A DNA stretch of 64,000 nucleotides from Mesorhizobium sp. (GCF_024710845.1 NZ_JANJTZ010000010.1:1-64000); one strand, 5' to 3'; counted from the first letter of the stretch, positions 43,264-53,199 are shown. The notes: generated from the letters alone by a model not told the origin. Numbers and translations are program-made.

Positions 43264-43288
43264 GGAAACAAGCCGGCGGGATTTCGTT
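43264..43288 (+). promoter_or_regulatory. Possible general-stress (EcfG-type) promoter of the CHRD gene
   Basis: GGAAA(C) at 43264-43269 and CGTT at 43285-43288 are separated by 16 bp from the end of GGAAA, close to the alphaproteobacterial EcfG consensus GGAAC-N16/17-CGTT with one mismatch. The start codon is 74 bp downstream. Confidence 0.35.
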
Positions 43289-43320
43289 TGCTCCTCTGAC
43301 GACCTCTGCTGTGTCGTCGC

Positions 43321-43340
43321 CGCGCTTCGACCGAAGCGCG
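43321..43340 (+). other. Stem-loop in the 5' leader of the CHRD gene
   Basis: CGCGCTTC-GACC-GAAGCGCG is a perfect 8-bp stem with a 4-nt loop, ending 21 bp before the ATG and 7 bp before the Shine-Dalgarno. It may stabilise the transcript or affect translation. Confidence 0.5.
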
Positions 43341-43361
43341 CCAATGTGGAGGAACAGATCC

Positions 43362-43808
43362 ATGACATCCCCGACATTCACGATGAAACTGGCCGGCCTC
43401 GCCGTGTCCGCGCTGCTTTTCTCCGGGACCGCCTCGCTTGCCGAAATGGTGAAGATGGCGGCGACACTTGATGGCGCACAGCAATCGCCGCCGGTTGCGA
43501 CCGACGGCAAGGGCACCGCGCAACTCACCTTCGACACCGAGACCAAGAAGCTCGATTGGACGATCGAATACTCTGGCCTCAGCGGCGCGCCAGCCGCCGG
43601 CCACTTCCACGGCCCGGCCGATGCCGGCGCCAATGCCGGTGTTGCTGTCCCGCTCGAAGGCGACCTCGCCAGCCCGATCAAGGGCTCGGCGACCCTGACC
43701 GACGCGCAGGCGGCCGACCTGATGGCCGGCAAATACTACCTCAACCTGCACACCGCCGCGAACAAGGGCGGCGAGATCCGCGGCCAGGTGACGAAGGCCG
43801 CGATGTAG
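43362..43808 (+). CDS. CHRD-domain secreted protein
   Basis: A 148-residue exported protein; a signal peptide covers residues ~1-27 (MKLAGLAVSALLFSGTASLA). The ATG at 43362 has a GGAGGA Shine-Dalgarno eight bases upstream. Nearly all the mature protein is one CHRD domain: LDGAQQSPPVATDGKGTAQL, LDWTIEYSGLSG, AGHFHGPADAG, and YYLNLHTAANKGGEIRGQV. CHRD domains are beta-rich folds related to the chordin repeats; in bacteria the role is unknown. It is flanked by two identical-core terminators and preceded by a possible stress promoter. Confidence 0.9.
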   Translation: MTSPTFTMKLAGLAVSALLFSGTASLAEMVKMAATLDGAQQSPPVATDGKGTAQLTFDTETKKLDWTIEYSGLSGAPAAGHFHGPADAGANAGVAVPLEGDLASPIKGSATLTDAQAADLMAGKYYLNLHTAANKGGEIRGQVTKAAM

Positions 43809-43829
43809 TCTGGCGGGGCCGACTGGCGA

Positions 43830-43857
43830 AAAAAGGGGCGGGCGACCGCCCCTTTTT
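43830..43857 (+). terminator. Terminator of the CHRD gene
   Basis: AAAAAGGGGCGG (43830-43841), loop GCGA, CCGCCCCTTTTT (43846-43857): a 12-bp perfect stem ending in five T. The core is identical to the terminator at 43206. Confidence 0.9.
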
Positions 43858-43932
43858 ACGCCTGGTCAGGTCGCCGACATTTTCGCGCAAGGCATATGAG
43901 CGTAAGATCCCGACCGGAATCGGGGTTCTGCA

Positions 43933-44061
43933 ATGCGCATCGTCATCGCCGTGGTCGTCGTGACCGCCTTCGTGATCTACGAACAGCTCTACAACAACTG
44001 GGCCATCACGAACGCGGTGGTCAAGGAGGTCAGCCGCCTCCTCAGCATGGCGGGACTGTAG
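43933..44061 (+). CDS. 42-residue membrane peptide
   Basis: A short frame from ATG 43933 to TAG 44061. Residues ~3-15 (IVIAVVVVTAFVI) form one hydrophobic segment, followed by an amphipathic tail (YEQLYNNWAITNAVVKEVSR). The charge distribution (Arg at position 2, polar C-terminus) fits a single-pass membrane peptide. No strong Shine-Dalgarno is seen (TTCTGCA upstream). Its downstream neighbour pcaB is convergent. The reading is plausible but based on composition only. Confidence 0.5.
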   Translation: MRIVIAVVVVTAFVIYEQLYNNWAITNAVVKEVSRLLSMAGL

Positions 44062-44084
44062 CCCGTCCGTTTTCAGAGCGAATT

Positions 44085-45146
44085 CTAGGACTTTCGCACG
44101 AAGCTCAGCGCGCCGACGAGCGTGCCGGCGGTGCGCAGTGCTGCGCCGGTCGCCACGACCATCTGCGGCAAGAGCAGCCATTCGAGTGTCCAGGCCGCGC
44201 CCGAACGCTCGTTCTCGTGGATGAGCGCCTGCTGCATTCCGCCGACAAGGGTGGCGTTCAAGCGCGCCAAGGCGACCAGGATTTCCGCGCCGACCGGATT
44301 GACCTTGTGCGGCATGGCGGAGGAACCGCCACCCGAAGCGAGCTTCACCTCCGCGATCTCGCTCTGCGCCATCAGCGCGATGTCCTGGCCCATCTTGCCG
44401 AGGCTGCCGGTGACCAGCGAGAGCCACGAGGCAAGCGCAACGACGCCGTCCCGCTCGCTGTGGCGGGGGCGGGAGACGTGAGCCAGGCCGAGCGAAGCCG
44501 CGAGACGGCGGCCGACCGCGTCGGCCTTGGCGCCCAGCTTCTCGAGCGTGCCGGCGGCGCCGCCGAAATGCAGGATCCCGACATCGGCGCGCACGGCAGC
44601 GAGGCGCGCGCGGTGACGGACGATCGGGTCGCGCCAGCTCAGGATCTTGCGCGAGGCGGGAACGGGGATCGCCGCCTGCATGCGGGTGTGGCCCATCGTC
44701 TCGTTTCCGCCATCGCGGGCGTCGAGCGCGTCGAGGGCGGCGGCGAGGGAGGCGAGCCTGCCGTCCAAGATCGGGAGGATGCCGGCGAGCCGGATTGCAA
44801 GGCCGGTATCGATCGCGTCCTGGCTGGTCGCGCCGAGATGGACAAATGCATCATGCGGCGTGCCGATGGCCGACCGCACCTGCCGGACAAGCTCCGGCAC
44901 GATGACGCCGTCGCGCAGCGTCGCCTCGCGCAGGGCGGCGTGATGGAGCGGCACCGACGGGACAGCGGCGGCGATGGCTTTCGCCGCGTCGGCCGGTATC
45001 ACGCCCTCCGTGCCTTCGGCCTCGGCGAGGGCCGCCTCGAAGCGGAGCATCGCGTCGAGCTCGGCCTCGGAGGAGAAAAACGCGGCAAGCTCGGCGTCGC
45101 CGAGCAGGCCGGTGAGGATCGGATGGTCAAAGGGCGAAACTGTCAT
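44085..45146 (-). CDS. pcaB: 3-carboxy-cis,cis-muconate cycloisomerase
   Basis: A 353-residue member of the fumarase/aspartase superfamily that forms 4-carboxymuconolactone in the protocatechuate branch of the beta-ketoadipate pathway. The superfamily signature GGGSSAMPHKVNPVGAEI (residues ~255-272) contains the catalytic serine loop. HLGATSQDAIDTG and GHTRMQAAIPV are the other conserved regions. It is shorter than the ~450-residue Pseudomonas enzyme, as is usual in rhizobia. It is the last gene of a leftward operon, 19 bp after pcaG. Confidence 0.93.
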   Translation of the reverse strand: MTVSPFDHPILTGLLGDAELAAFFSSEAELDAMLRFEAALAEAEGTEGVIPADAAKAIAAAVPSVPLHHAALREATLRDGVIVPELVRQVRSAIGTPHDAFVHLGATSQDAIDTGLAIRLAGILPILDGRLASLAAALDALDARDGGNETMGHTRMQAAIPVPASRKILSWRDPIVRHRARLAAVRADVGILHFGGAAGTLEKLGAKADAVGRRLAASLGLAHVSRPRHSERDGVVALASWLSLVTGSLGKMGQDIALMAQSEIAEVKLASGGGSSAMPHKVNPVGAEILVALARLNATLVGGMQQALIHENERSGAAWTLEWLLLPQMVVATGAALRTAGTLVGALSFVRKS

Positions 45147-45165
45147 GCGGCCTTATCGCACGGCC

Positions 45166-45780
45166 TCAGATGTCGAAGAAGATCGTTTCTTTGTCGCCCT
45201 GCAGCCGGATGTCGAATGTGTAGGTATTGCCCTCGCGCGGCGCGATCAGAGTCGGCACCCTGATCTTGTGCTCGATGCGCTGCAAGACAGGGTCTTCGGC
45301 GTTGGCCTTTTCCTCGTCGCCGAAATACATGCGCGTCTGCAGCCCGATATTGATGCCGCGCGCGACGACCCAGAACGTGATGTGCGGCGCCTGCGGACGG
45401 CCGTCGCGGAAGGGGACGCGGCCGGGCTTGATCGTCTCGAAGATACACTCGCCGGTCGACATGTCGGTCGCCTTGCGGCCCCAGCCCTTGAAGTTCGGGT
45501 CGGCCGCGCCGCGCATCTCGGACGGAGAGTTGTAGAGGCCGTCGGCATCGGCCTGCCAGATTTCGACGAGCGCGTCCTTCAGCGTGGTTTCGGCGCCGTC
45601 GATGACGCGCACCTTGATGGTGATGCGCTCGCCCTTGGTCTTGTCGTTGACCATCGAGATTCCGAGGTCTTCGGGATAGACCCCGGGGATTTCGGCGAAG
45701 TTGGGCGTGAGGCCGATGTGGACGTAAGGACCCGCGGTCTGCGAGGCCGATTCCTTGAGGCGATTGAGTGATTGGGTCAT
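45166..45780 (-). CDS. pcaG: Protocatechuate 3,4-dioxygenase alpha subunit
   Basis: A 204-residue subunit of the intradiol ring-cleavage dioxygenase. The alpha chain forms the substrate pocket with the iron-carrying beta chain. Conserved segments: GPYVHIGLTPNFAEIPGVYPEDLG, ALVEIWQADADGLYNSP, FETIKPGRVPFRDGRPQAPHITFWV (where the beta chain has its two iron histidines, the alpha chain has HIT), and YTFDIRLQGDKETIFFD at the end. One base separates it from pcaH. Confidence 0.95.
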   Translation of the reverse strand: MTQSLNRLKESASQTAGPYVHIGLTPNFAEIPGVYPEDLGISMVNDKTKGERITIKVRVIDGAETTLKDALVEIWQADADGLYNSPSEMRGAADPNFKGWGRKATDMSTGECIFETIKPGRVPFRDGRPQAPHITFWVVARGINIGLQTRMYFGDEEKANAEDPVLQRIEHKIRVPTLIAPREGNTYTFDIRLQGDKETIFFDI

Positions 45781-45781
45781 G

Positions 45782-46522
45782 TCAGTTGCCCTCCCGGCGG
45801 TTTTCGAACATCGTCGAGCGACGGCCGCGCAGCACGATGTCGAACTTGTAGGCGCGCGCGTCCATCGGGATCGTCGCCTCCATGTCGAGCGTGGCGACCA
45901 GCTGTTCGATTGCGGATTTGTCGGGGATTGTGCGCACGATCGGGCATTTCCAGATCAGCGGATCGCCCTCGAAATACATCTGGGTTATCAGCCGTTGGGC
46001 GAAGCCGTGGCCGAAGATCGAGAAGTGGATGTGGGACGGGCGCCAGTCGTTCGGACCGTTCGGCCAGGGGTAAGGGCCGGGCTTGATGGTGCGGAAGGCA
46101 TAGGCGCCGTTCTCGTCCGTGATCGTGCGGCCGCAGCCGCCGAAATTCGGATCAAGGGGGGCCATGTAGCCCTCCTTCTTGTGGCGGTAGCGGCCGCCGG
46201 CATTGGCCTGCCAGAACTCGAGCAGGGCGCCGGGAACGCCCCGGCCGCGCTCGTCGAGCACCCGTCCGTAGACGATGGTGCGTTCGCCGATGGCGCTTTC
46301 GCCGGGCTTGGCGAAATTGTGGATCAGGTCGTCGTCGAGCGCGCCCAGCATATTATGGCCGAACACCGGGCCGGTAATCTCGGAGATCGTGTTGTCGAGC
46401 GAAATCAGTGCCTTCTGCGGCGAGCGCAGGACGGAGGTCTTGTACCAGGGGGTGAACGCCGGCGGCTGCCATTCGCGATCACGCGCGAAGAACGATCCGG
46501 TTTCGGGACTGTTATTTGACAT
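45782..46522 (-). CDS. pcaH: Protocatechuate 3,4-dioxygenase beta subunit
   Basis: A 246-residue catalytic subunit. The ATG at 46522 has GGGAGG upstream (CCTCCC in the + strand). Non-heme iron(III) ligands are visible: Tyr in [11 protein letters not shown], Tyr in [15 protein letters not shown], and the pair of histidines in [11 protein letters not shown]. The N-terminal region contains [23 protein letters not shown]. It cleaves protocatechuate between the hydroxyls to 3-carboxymuconate. It sits between pcaC and pcaG. Confidence 0.95.
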   Translation of the reverse strand: MSNNSPETGSFFARDREWQPPAFTPWYKTSVLRSPQKALISLDNTISEITGPVFGHNMLGALDDDLIHNFAKPGESAIGERTIVYGRVLDERGRGVPGALLEFWQANAGGRYRHKKEGYMAPLDPNFGGCGRTITDENGAYAFRTIKPGPYPWPNGPNDWRPSHIHFSIFGHGFAQRLITQMYFEGDPLIWKCPIVRTIPDKSAIEQLVATLDMEATIPMDARAYKFDIVLRGRRSTMFENRREGN

Positions 46523-46533
46523 GTTTTCCTCCC

Positions 46534-46923
46534 TCAAATTTTCGCGTCGATCTCGGCGAAGACCTGCTTCATCACCTTGATGGCGTGGTTGGCGGCCGGA
46601 ACGCCGGCATAGACGGCGACGTGGAACATCACCTCGCGCAGGTCGTCGCGGCTGGCGCCCGTGTTGAGCGTCGCGCGAGTGTGCATGGCGACCTCGTCCC
46701 ACTGGCCGAGACCGGCCAAGAGCGCGATGGTGATCATCGAGCGCTCGCGCTTGGTGAGACCGGGCCGCGACCAGACGTCGCTCCAGGCCATCCCGGTGAT
46801 GTAGTCCTGGAAGTCGCTGTCGAACTCCGTGCGCTTCGCGTTGGCCGCGTCGACCCAGGCGTCGCCCAGAACGCTGCGGCGGGTCTTCATGCCTTTCGCG
46901 ATGCGGTCTTCCCCGTCGTTCAT
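46534..46923 (-). CDS. pcaC: 4-carboxymuconolactone decarboxylase
   Basis: A 129-residue AhpD/CMD-family enzyme that forms beta-ketoadipate enol-lactone. The ATG at 46923 has GGGAGG seven bases upstream. Conserved parts: [16 protein letters not shown] at the N-terminus, [33 protein letters not shown] in the middle, and [19 protein letters not shown] with the catalytic His-Glu arrangement. pcaD (enol-lactone hydrolase), which is often fused or adjacent to pcaC, is absent here. Confidence 0.95.
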   Translation of the reverse strand: MNDGEDRIAKGMKTRRSVLGDAWVDAANAKRTEFDSDFQDYITGMAWSDVWSRPGLTKRERSMITIALLAGLGQWDEVAMHTRATLNTGASRDDLREVMFHVAVYAGVPAANHAIKVMKQVFAEIDAKI

Positions 46924-46948
46924 CGTGTCGCCTCCCTTCGCCATCGCT

Positions 46949-48181
<1,233 letters not shown>

Positions 48182-48220
48182 TCAATGGACATTCCGGGCA
48201 TTTGATTGCACTATTTGCGC

Positions 48221-49111
48221 ATGACTGCGCACATGTCTCCCGCAACCGTTCCGGAATACAGGCTCTATCGCGAAGCGCGCGGGGAGGCCGGCGACTTCTG
48301 GATCCACTGCGAACCTTTGCCGGAGCGGTCCCGGCTGCACCGGTTCGAGATCGCCGCCCACCGGCATCCGTCGCTGTTCCAGATCTTCCTGGTGACTGAG
48401 GGCGAAGGGGAGATCGTGGACGGGCGCACATTCATCCGCTTCGCGGCGCCGACGATCCTGTTCATCCCCTCGGGCGAGGTGCACGGCTTCCGCTTCGCCG
48501 CGTCCGTCGACGGGATCGTGCTGACCGCGCTGGCCGACCGCCTCGTCTCGCTCGCTTCGACCGACCGGCAGGTCGCCGCATTCGCTGCGGCAATGAGGGT
48601 TCTGCCGGTCCGCGATGGGCTGGACGAGATCCTGCGGCGCATCGACCGCGAGATGCAGGACCGGTCGGCCGGGCGGTCCACCGCGCTGGAGGCGCTGGTG
48701 GCGCTCGCCGTCATTGATCTCGCGCGGGCATGGCTGTCCGAACAGGCGGGCGGCGAGGTCAAGGCGGGCGGCCAGGACACGCGGGCGCAGACGCTCGAAG
48801 CGCTCGTCGGCATCCACTACCGCCACAACCTTCCAGCCGCGTTCTATGCGGAGCGGATGGGCGTCTCCGTGTCCCAACTGAACCGCATCGCGCGCGCGGT
48901 GACCGGCCAGACGCTGCAGGGATTGATCGCGCGGCGGATCACGGAGGCGGCTTGTCGCGATCTCGTCTTCACGCCGACGCCGGTGAGCGGCATCGCCGAA
49001 TCGCTCGGCTTTTCGGACCCGGCCTATTTCAACCGCTTCTTCCGCAAGCAGACCGGGATCACGCCAGGCGCCTATCGCTCACGGGAGCGGGGGCGGCTGG
49101 TCACGAGCTAG
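48221..49111 (+). CDS. AraC family regulator, PobR-like
   Basis: A 296-residue transcriptional activator. The ATG at 48221 is taken; a TTG at 48206 would add five residues. The N-terminal cupin-like sensor (residues ~30-130) includes HRHPSLFQIFLVTEGEGE and IPSGEVHGFRF. The C-terminal double helix-turn-helix (~200-295) has AAFYAERMGVSVSQLNRIARAVTG and SGIAESLGFSDPAYFNRFFRKQTGITPGAYR. It is divergent from pobA across an 87-bp gap, the standard place for an AraC-type PobR in rhizobia; it would respond to 4-hydroxybenzoate. Confidence 0.88.
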   Translation: MTAHMSPATVPEYRLYREARGEAGDFWIHCEPLPERSRLHRFEIAAHRHPSLFQIFLVTEGEGEIVDGRTFIRFAAPTILFIPSGEVHGFRFAASVDGIVLTALADRLVSLASTDRQVAAFAAAMRVLPVRDGLDEILRRIDREMQDRSAGRSTALEALVALAVIDLARAWLSEQAGGEVKAGGQDTRAQTLEALVGIHYRHNLPAAFYAERMGVSVSQLNRIARAVTGQTLQGLIARRITEAACRDLVFTPTPVSGIAESLGFSDPAYFNRFFRKQTGITPGAYRSRERGRLVTS

Positions 49112-49127
49112 GACAGAACGAGAAGCG

Positions 49128-50777
49128 CTACGTCTTCTCGCGGATCTGGGTCAGCGTGCGCGTCGGCGTGATCGCTTCGGGATCGAGCTTGACCTCGATG
49201 ATCGAGGGTTTGCCCGAGGCGCGTGCACGTTCGAAGGCCGGCGCGAAGTCGACGGTCGTTTCCACCGTTTCGCCATGGCCCCCATAGGCGCGGGCAAGCG
49301 CCGCGAAGTCGGGATTGCGCAGCGTCGTGCCCGAGACGCGGCCAGGGTATTCGCGCTCCTGGTGCATGCGGATCGTGCCGTAGATGCCGTTGTTGAGGAT
49401 CACGACGATGACGTTCGCGCCGTACTGGAGCGCAGTCGCGAATTCCTGGCCGTTCATCAGGAAATCGCCGTCGCCGGCCCAGACGATCACCTCGCGGTCC
49501 GGGTTCATCAGCTTGGCGGCGACGCCGCCCGGCACGCCGTAGCCCATCGATCCGGAGGTCGGTGCGGCCTGGCTGTTGAAGCGGCGGAAGCGGTGATAGC
49601 GGTGGACCCAGGTTGCGAAATTGCCGGCGCCGTTGGCGATGATGACATCCTCCGGCAGGTTCTCCTCCAGCCAGGCCATGATCGGTCCCATCTTCACCGG
49701 GCCGGGGCCGTCGGCCGGGGGCGTCGACCAGGCGAGGTAGTCCTCGTGCATCTCAGCCGTCCGGTTCGCCCAGACCGGCGTCGTTATCGGTGCGGTCGCC
49801 GCGAAGGCGTGGGCAAAGGCGGACGGCGTGGCGTTGATCGCGACGGTCGGCCGGTAGACGCGGCCGAGTTCGTGCGGATCGGGATAGACGTGGACCAGCT
49901 GCTGGTCCGGGTAGGGGCTCTTCAACAGGGTGTAGTCGGACGACGGCATCTCGCCGAAGCGGCAGCCGACCAGCAGGATGAGGTCGGACTTCTTTATGTA
50001 GTCGCCGACCTTGGGGTTAACGCCGATGCCGATGTCGCCTGCATAGGAGGAATGGAGCTGATCGCAGAGCGCCTGGCGACGAAACGAGCAGCCGACCGGC
50101 AGGTTCCAGCGCTCTAGCGCGCCGCACATTGCCTTGACAGACTCGGGCGTCCAACGTGTGCCGCCGAGAATGACGAAGGGACGCTCGGCTTTCTCCAGGA
50201 GTGCGACCGTAGCTGCGATCTCCGCCTCGCCAGGCGAGCTCTCGACGGGCACGAAGGGGAGCGGCGCGGGCGCTTCGACCACGTCGGTCAGCATGTCTTC
50301 CGGCAGCGCGACGACGACCGGGCCGGGCCGGCCCGAGGTGGCGACGGCGAAGGCGCGCGTGACGAGTTCGGGAATGCGGGCCGCGTCGTCGATCTCGACC
50401 ACCCATTTCGCCATCGAGCCGAAGAAGGCGCGGTAGTCGACCTCCTGGAACGCCTCGCGTTCCATGTTGTCGCGCGCGACCTGGCCGACGAACATGATGA
50501 CGGGGTTGGAGTCCTGCCGGGCGATGTGGATGCCGGCCGACGCATTGGTCGCGCCCGGTCCGCGCGTGACGAAGCAGATGCCGGGGCGGCCGGTCAGGCG
50601 GCCCTCGCAGTCGGCCATCATCGCCGCACCGCCCTCCTGGCGGCAGACGATGTTGGCGATCTTCGAATCGTGCAGCGCGTCGAGCACCGCGAGATAGCTC
50701 TCGCCGGGCACCGAATAGATGCGCTCGACGCCGTTGGCCGCGAGGCAGTCGACGATCAGTTGTCCGCCGGTTCTCAT
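49128..50777 (-). CDS. Thiamine pyrophosphate-dependent enzyme, acetolactate-synthase-like
   Basis: A 549-residue TPP enzyme with the three domains of the family: N-terminal PYR (residues ~1-170, catalytic Glu in CRQEGGAAMMA), central (~190-320, FVILGGTRWTPESV) and C-terminal PP with the TPP/Mg motif GDGDFLMNGQEFATALQYGA...NN (~430-460). It lacks the ilvB context (no ilvN nearby). Its start overlaps the CoA-transferase gene (four bases). It may decarboxylate a 2-oxo acid or an acyl-CoA thioester formed by its partner; the oxalyl-CoA decarboxylase/formyl-CoA transferase pair is a precedent, but the conserved Tyr-Glu of OXC was not recognised. The substrate is unknown. Confidence 0.88.
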   Translation of the reverse strand: MRTGGQLIVDCLAANGVERIYSVPGESYLAVLDALHDSKIANIVCRQEGGAAMMADCEGRLTGRPGICFVTRGPGATNASAGIHIARQDSNPVIMFVGQVARDNMEREAFQEVDYRAFFGSMAKWVVEIDDAARIPELVTRAFAVATSGRPGPVVVALPEDMLTDVVEAPAPLPFVPVESSPGEAEIAATVALLEKAERPFVILGGTRWTPESVKAMCGALERWNLPVGCSFRRQALCDQLHSSYAGDIGIGVNPKVGDYIKKSDLILLVGCRFGEMPSSDYTLLKSPYPDQQLVHVYPDPHELGRVYRPTVAINATPSAFAHAFAATAPITTPVWANRTAEMHEDYLAWSTPPADGPGPVKMGPIMAWLEENLPEDVIIANGAGNFATWVHRYHRFRRFNSQAAPTSGSMGYGVPGGVAAKLMNPDREVIVWAGDGDFLMNGQEFATALQYGANVIVVILNNGIYGTIRMHQEREYPGRVSGTTLRNPDFAALARAYGGHGETVETTVDFAPAFERARASGKPSIIEVKLDPEAITPTRTLTQIREKT

Positions 50778-51946
50778 TTCTTCTTCTCCAGTTCGGCGAG
50801 GATTTCGGCCATATGTTCGCCGAGCCGCGGCGAGGGGTGGTCGTAAACGATCGGCGTTGCCGAAAAGACCATCGGCGCGCGCACCGACGGAAGCGTCTCG
50901 CCGTGGCCGTCGGCGAGGTCCATGCGCATGCCGCGCGCGATGGTCTGCGGGTCGGCGAAGCTTTCGGCGATGTTGTTGATCGGGCTCGCCGGCACCGCCG
51001 CGGCGTCGAGCTTGGGCAGAAGGTCGGCGCGGGTCCAGGAGGCGAGGGCGGCGACCAGCCTTTCGCGCAGGCGGACGCGGTTGACCACGCGCGCCGGATT
51101 GGTCGCGAAGTCGGGATCCGTGGGCAGGTCGTCGAGCCCGACGACCTTGCAGAAGCGCTGGAACTGGCCGTCATTGCCGGCAGCGAGGATGAAGTGCCCG
51201 TCCGCCACCGGCAGAACCTCGTAGGGCGCGATGTTCATGTGGGCGTTGCCCATCTGGGCGGGCGCCTTGCCGGAGACGAGGTAGTTGAGGTTCTGGTTGC
51301 CGAGCACGGAGATCTGCGTGTCGTAGAGCGCCATGTCGATGTGCTGGCCCTCACCGGTCGCCTCGGCGTGACGGAGTGCTGCCTGGATGGCGATGACCGA
51401 ATAAAGACCGGTGAAGATGTCGGAGATCGCCACGCCCGCTTTCTGCGGTTCGCGGCCGGGCTCGCCGGTAATCGACATCATGCCGGACATGCCCTGGATG
51501 ATAAAGTCGTAGCCCGCGCGCGGCGCGTAGGGGCCGGTCTGGCCGAAGCCGGTGATGGAGCAGTAGACGAGCTTCGGATTGAGCGCCTTCACGCTGTTGT
51601 AGTCGAAACCGTATTTCTTCAGGCCGCCGACCTTGAAGTTCTCGATCAGCACGTCGGCGTCGGCGATCAGCTTGCGCAGCGTCTCGGCGCCGTCCGGCGT
51701 GGTGAAATCGATGGCGATGGAGCGCTTGCCGCGGTTGCAGGAATGGTAATAAGCGGCGGAGAGATTCGTGCCGTCCGCCGCCATGAAGAAGGGCGGTCCC
51801 CATTTGCGCGTGTCATCGCCGCCATCCGGGTTTTCCACCTTGATCACGTCCGCGCCGAGATCGGCCAGGACCTGACCGGCCCAGGGCCCGGCGAGGATGC
51901 GGGCGAGTTCGATGACGCGGATGCCGGACAGGGGAGGCTTGGACAT
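50774..51946 (-). CDS. Class III CoA-transferase (CaiB/BaiF family)
   Basis: A 390-residue enzyme moving CoA between carboxylates. Family segments: GIRVIELARILAGPWAGQVLADLGADVIKVE at the N-terminus, NRGKRSIAIDF, and the catalytic aspartate in SDIFTGLYS (residue ~170), preceded by GMSGMMSITG. The C-terminus has the usual FADPQTIARGM segment. Its stop overlaps the TPP enzyme start by four bases, so the pair is a translationally coupled operon. The donor and acceptor acids are unknown. Confidence 0.93.
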   Translation of the reverse strand: MSKPPLSGIRVIELARILAGPWAGQVLADLGADVIKVENPDGGDDTRKWGPPFFMAADGTNLSAAYYHSCNRGKRSIAIDFTTPDGAETLRKLIADADVLIENFKVGGLKKYGFDYNSVKALNPKLVYCSITGFGQTGPYAPRAGYDFIIQGMSGMMSITGEPGREPQKAGVAISDIFTGLYSVIAIQAALRHAEATGEGQHIDMALYDTQISVLGNQNLNYLVSGKAPAQMGNAHMNIAPYEVLPVADGHFILAAGNDGQFQRFCKVVGLDDLPTDPDFATNPARVVNRVRLRERLVAALASWTRADLLPKLDAAAVPASPINNIAESFADPQTIARGMRMDLADGHGETLPSVRAPMVFSATPIVYDHPSPRLGEHMAEILAELEKKK

Positions 51947-52068
51947 GAGGGGTTCACTCCGGTTACCGGCTGACTAGCAGCGGCGCGAAGGGATGTCACG
52001 GGCTTGCCTTGGGCCAGAAGCCCGGCCGCTCCTGCGCAGCAGCGCGCGACGGTCGTTTCCCGGCGCGT

Positions 52069-52995
52069 CTAGGTCACGCGTTCCAGCCACGTGCCGAAAT
52101 CCGCCATCACCTGATCGCGGTTCACCTCGTTCAGGCTTTCGTGGCGGGTCTGCGGGTAAATGGTTGAAACCAGATTCGAAAAGCCCATCCGCCTCAACCG
52201 CTCGGCGTGGTGCCGGACGGCCTTGCCGCCATCCGTCGCGGGGTCGTTCTCGCCGCCGATGAGGTAGAGCGGCAGGTCGCGGCGAATGCCGGCGTAGTTG
52301 CGGTCGTTGGCGCCGGCGAAGATCAGGTCGAAGACATCCCTCCACATCGACACCGACGCGTCCCAGCCGCAAAGCGGGTCGGCGACATATTTGTCGACCT
52401 CGGCCGGGTCGCGCGACAGCCAGTCGAACTCTGTGCGGCGATCCTTGGTCTGCTTTGCCCAGGCTTGGAAGGTGAGCTTGGGCAGGATGCGTGAGGGCAC
52501 ATCGGAGCCGAGGCGGAAGCGCTCGAAGGCCAAGACGCCTTGAGCCACGCGGCCGAGTGCTCCGGCGGAGAAATTGGCGTTGCAGATCGCGGCCGCGCGG
52601 ATGCGGTTGGAGTGCTTGAGGACGAAATTCATGCCCGAGAGGCCGCCCATCGAATGGCCGAAGAGGATAACCGGCAGGCCCGGGTAATCGGCAGCGATGC
52701 GGTCCTGGACGGCGTCGATGTCGGCGACGACCTTGGCCGCGCCGTCCTGCTTCGCGAACATCCGCGGCGGGGCGTCGGAGGCGGTGGTCGCGCCATGGCC
52801 GCGATGGTCGTGCGCATACGTGTGGAAGCCGCGGAGGCTGAGGAAATCGGCGAAGCGGGCATAGCGGGCGGCATGCTCCGCCAGACCGTGATTGATCTGG
52901 ACCACGCCGCGCGGTGCACCCTCCGCCTTGCGGACGTAGGCGTTGAGGCTCGCTCCCGTGGGCGAGGCGATCCTGATCTGGCTGTCGAACGGCAC
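52069..52995 (-). CDS. Alpha/beta hydrolase, monoacylglycerol-lipase-like
   Basis: A 308-residue serine hydrolase of the S33/lysophospholipase group. The nucleophile elbow is GHSMGG (Ser ~117), the acid lies in GGENDPATDGG and the catalytic His in HESLNEVNRDQ near the C-terminus. The oxyanion region is QINHGLAEHAARYARFADFL, a motif typical of monoacylglycerol lipases. No signal peptide, so it is cytosolic. ATG at 52995 with GGGGGAGAA upstream. It is monocistronic and divergent from the second importer. It resembles lipases more than PcaD, the missing enol-lactone hydrolase. Confidence 0.88.
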   Translation of the reverse strand: MPFDSQIRIASPTGASLNAYVRKAEGAPRGVVQINHGLAEHAARYARFADFLSLRGFHTYAHDHRGHGATTASDAPPRMFAKQDGAAKVVADIDAVQDRIAADYPGLPVILFGHSMGGLSGMNFVLKHSNRIRAAAICNANFSAGALGRVAQGVLAFERFRLGSDVPSRILPKLTFQAWAKQTKDRRTEFDWLSRDPAEVDKYVADPLCGWDASVSMWRDVFDLIFAGANDRNYAGIRRDLPLYLIGGENDPATDGGKAVRHHAERLRRMGFSNLVSTIYPQTRHESLNEVNRDQVMADFGTWLERVT

Positions 52996-53199
52996 GCTGT
53001 TCTCCCCCTTGGCAAGAAGTCGAGTTCGCTCCCCGCCGCGACATTCGTCAAGGGCGTCCGTCCACTGGTTCGCGCGTGCCGATTGCCGCTGTTTTAGTCA
53101 GATTGCCGCACTGCCGAATGTCTGTGCAGTTTTGGCCTTGCAAAGGGCGTTTCACGCCTGTTTGATGGTGGTCTGACAATCACAGGGGAGCAACAAAGC

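Noticed and set aside
49128-51946. Oxalate degradation pair (oxc-frc)
   Set aside because: The transferase fits the superfamily, but the decarboxylase-specific Tyr-Glu region of oxalyl-CoA decarboxylase was not recognised, so the name is not justified.
52069-52995. The alpha/beta hydrolase as the missing pcaD
   Set aside because: Its NHGLAEHAARYARFADFL and GHSMGG motifs and 308-residue length match monoacylglycerol lipases better, and it is outside the pca operon.
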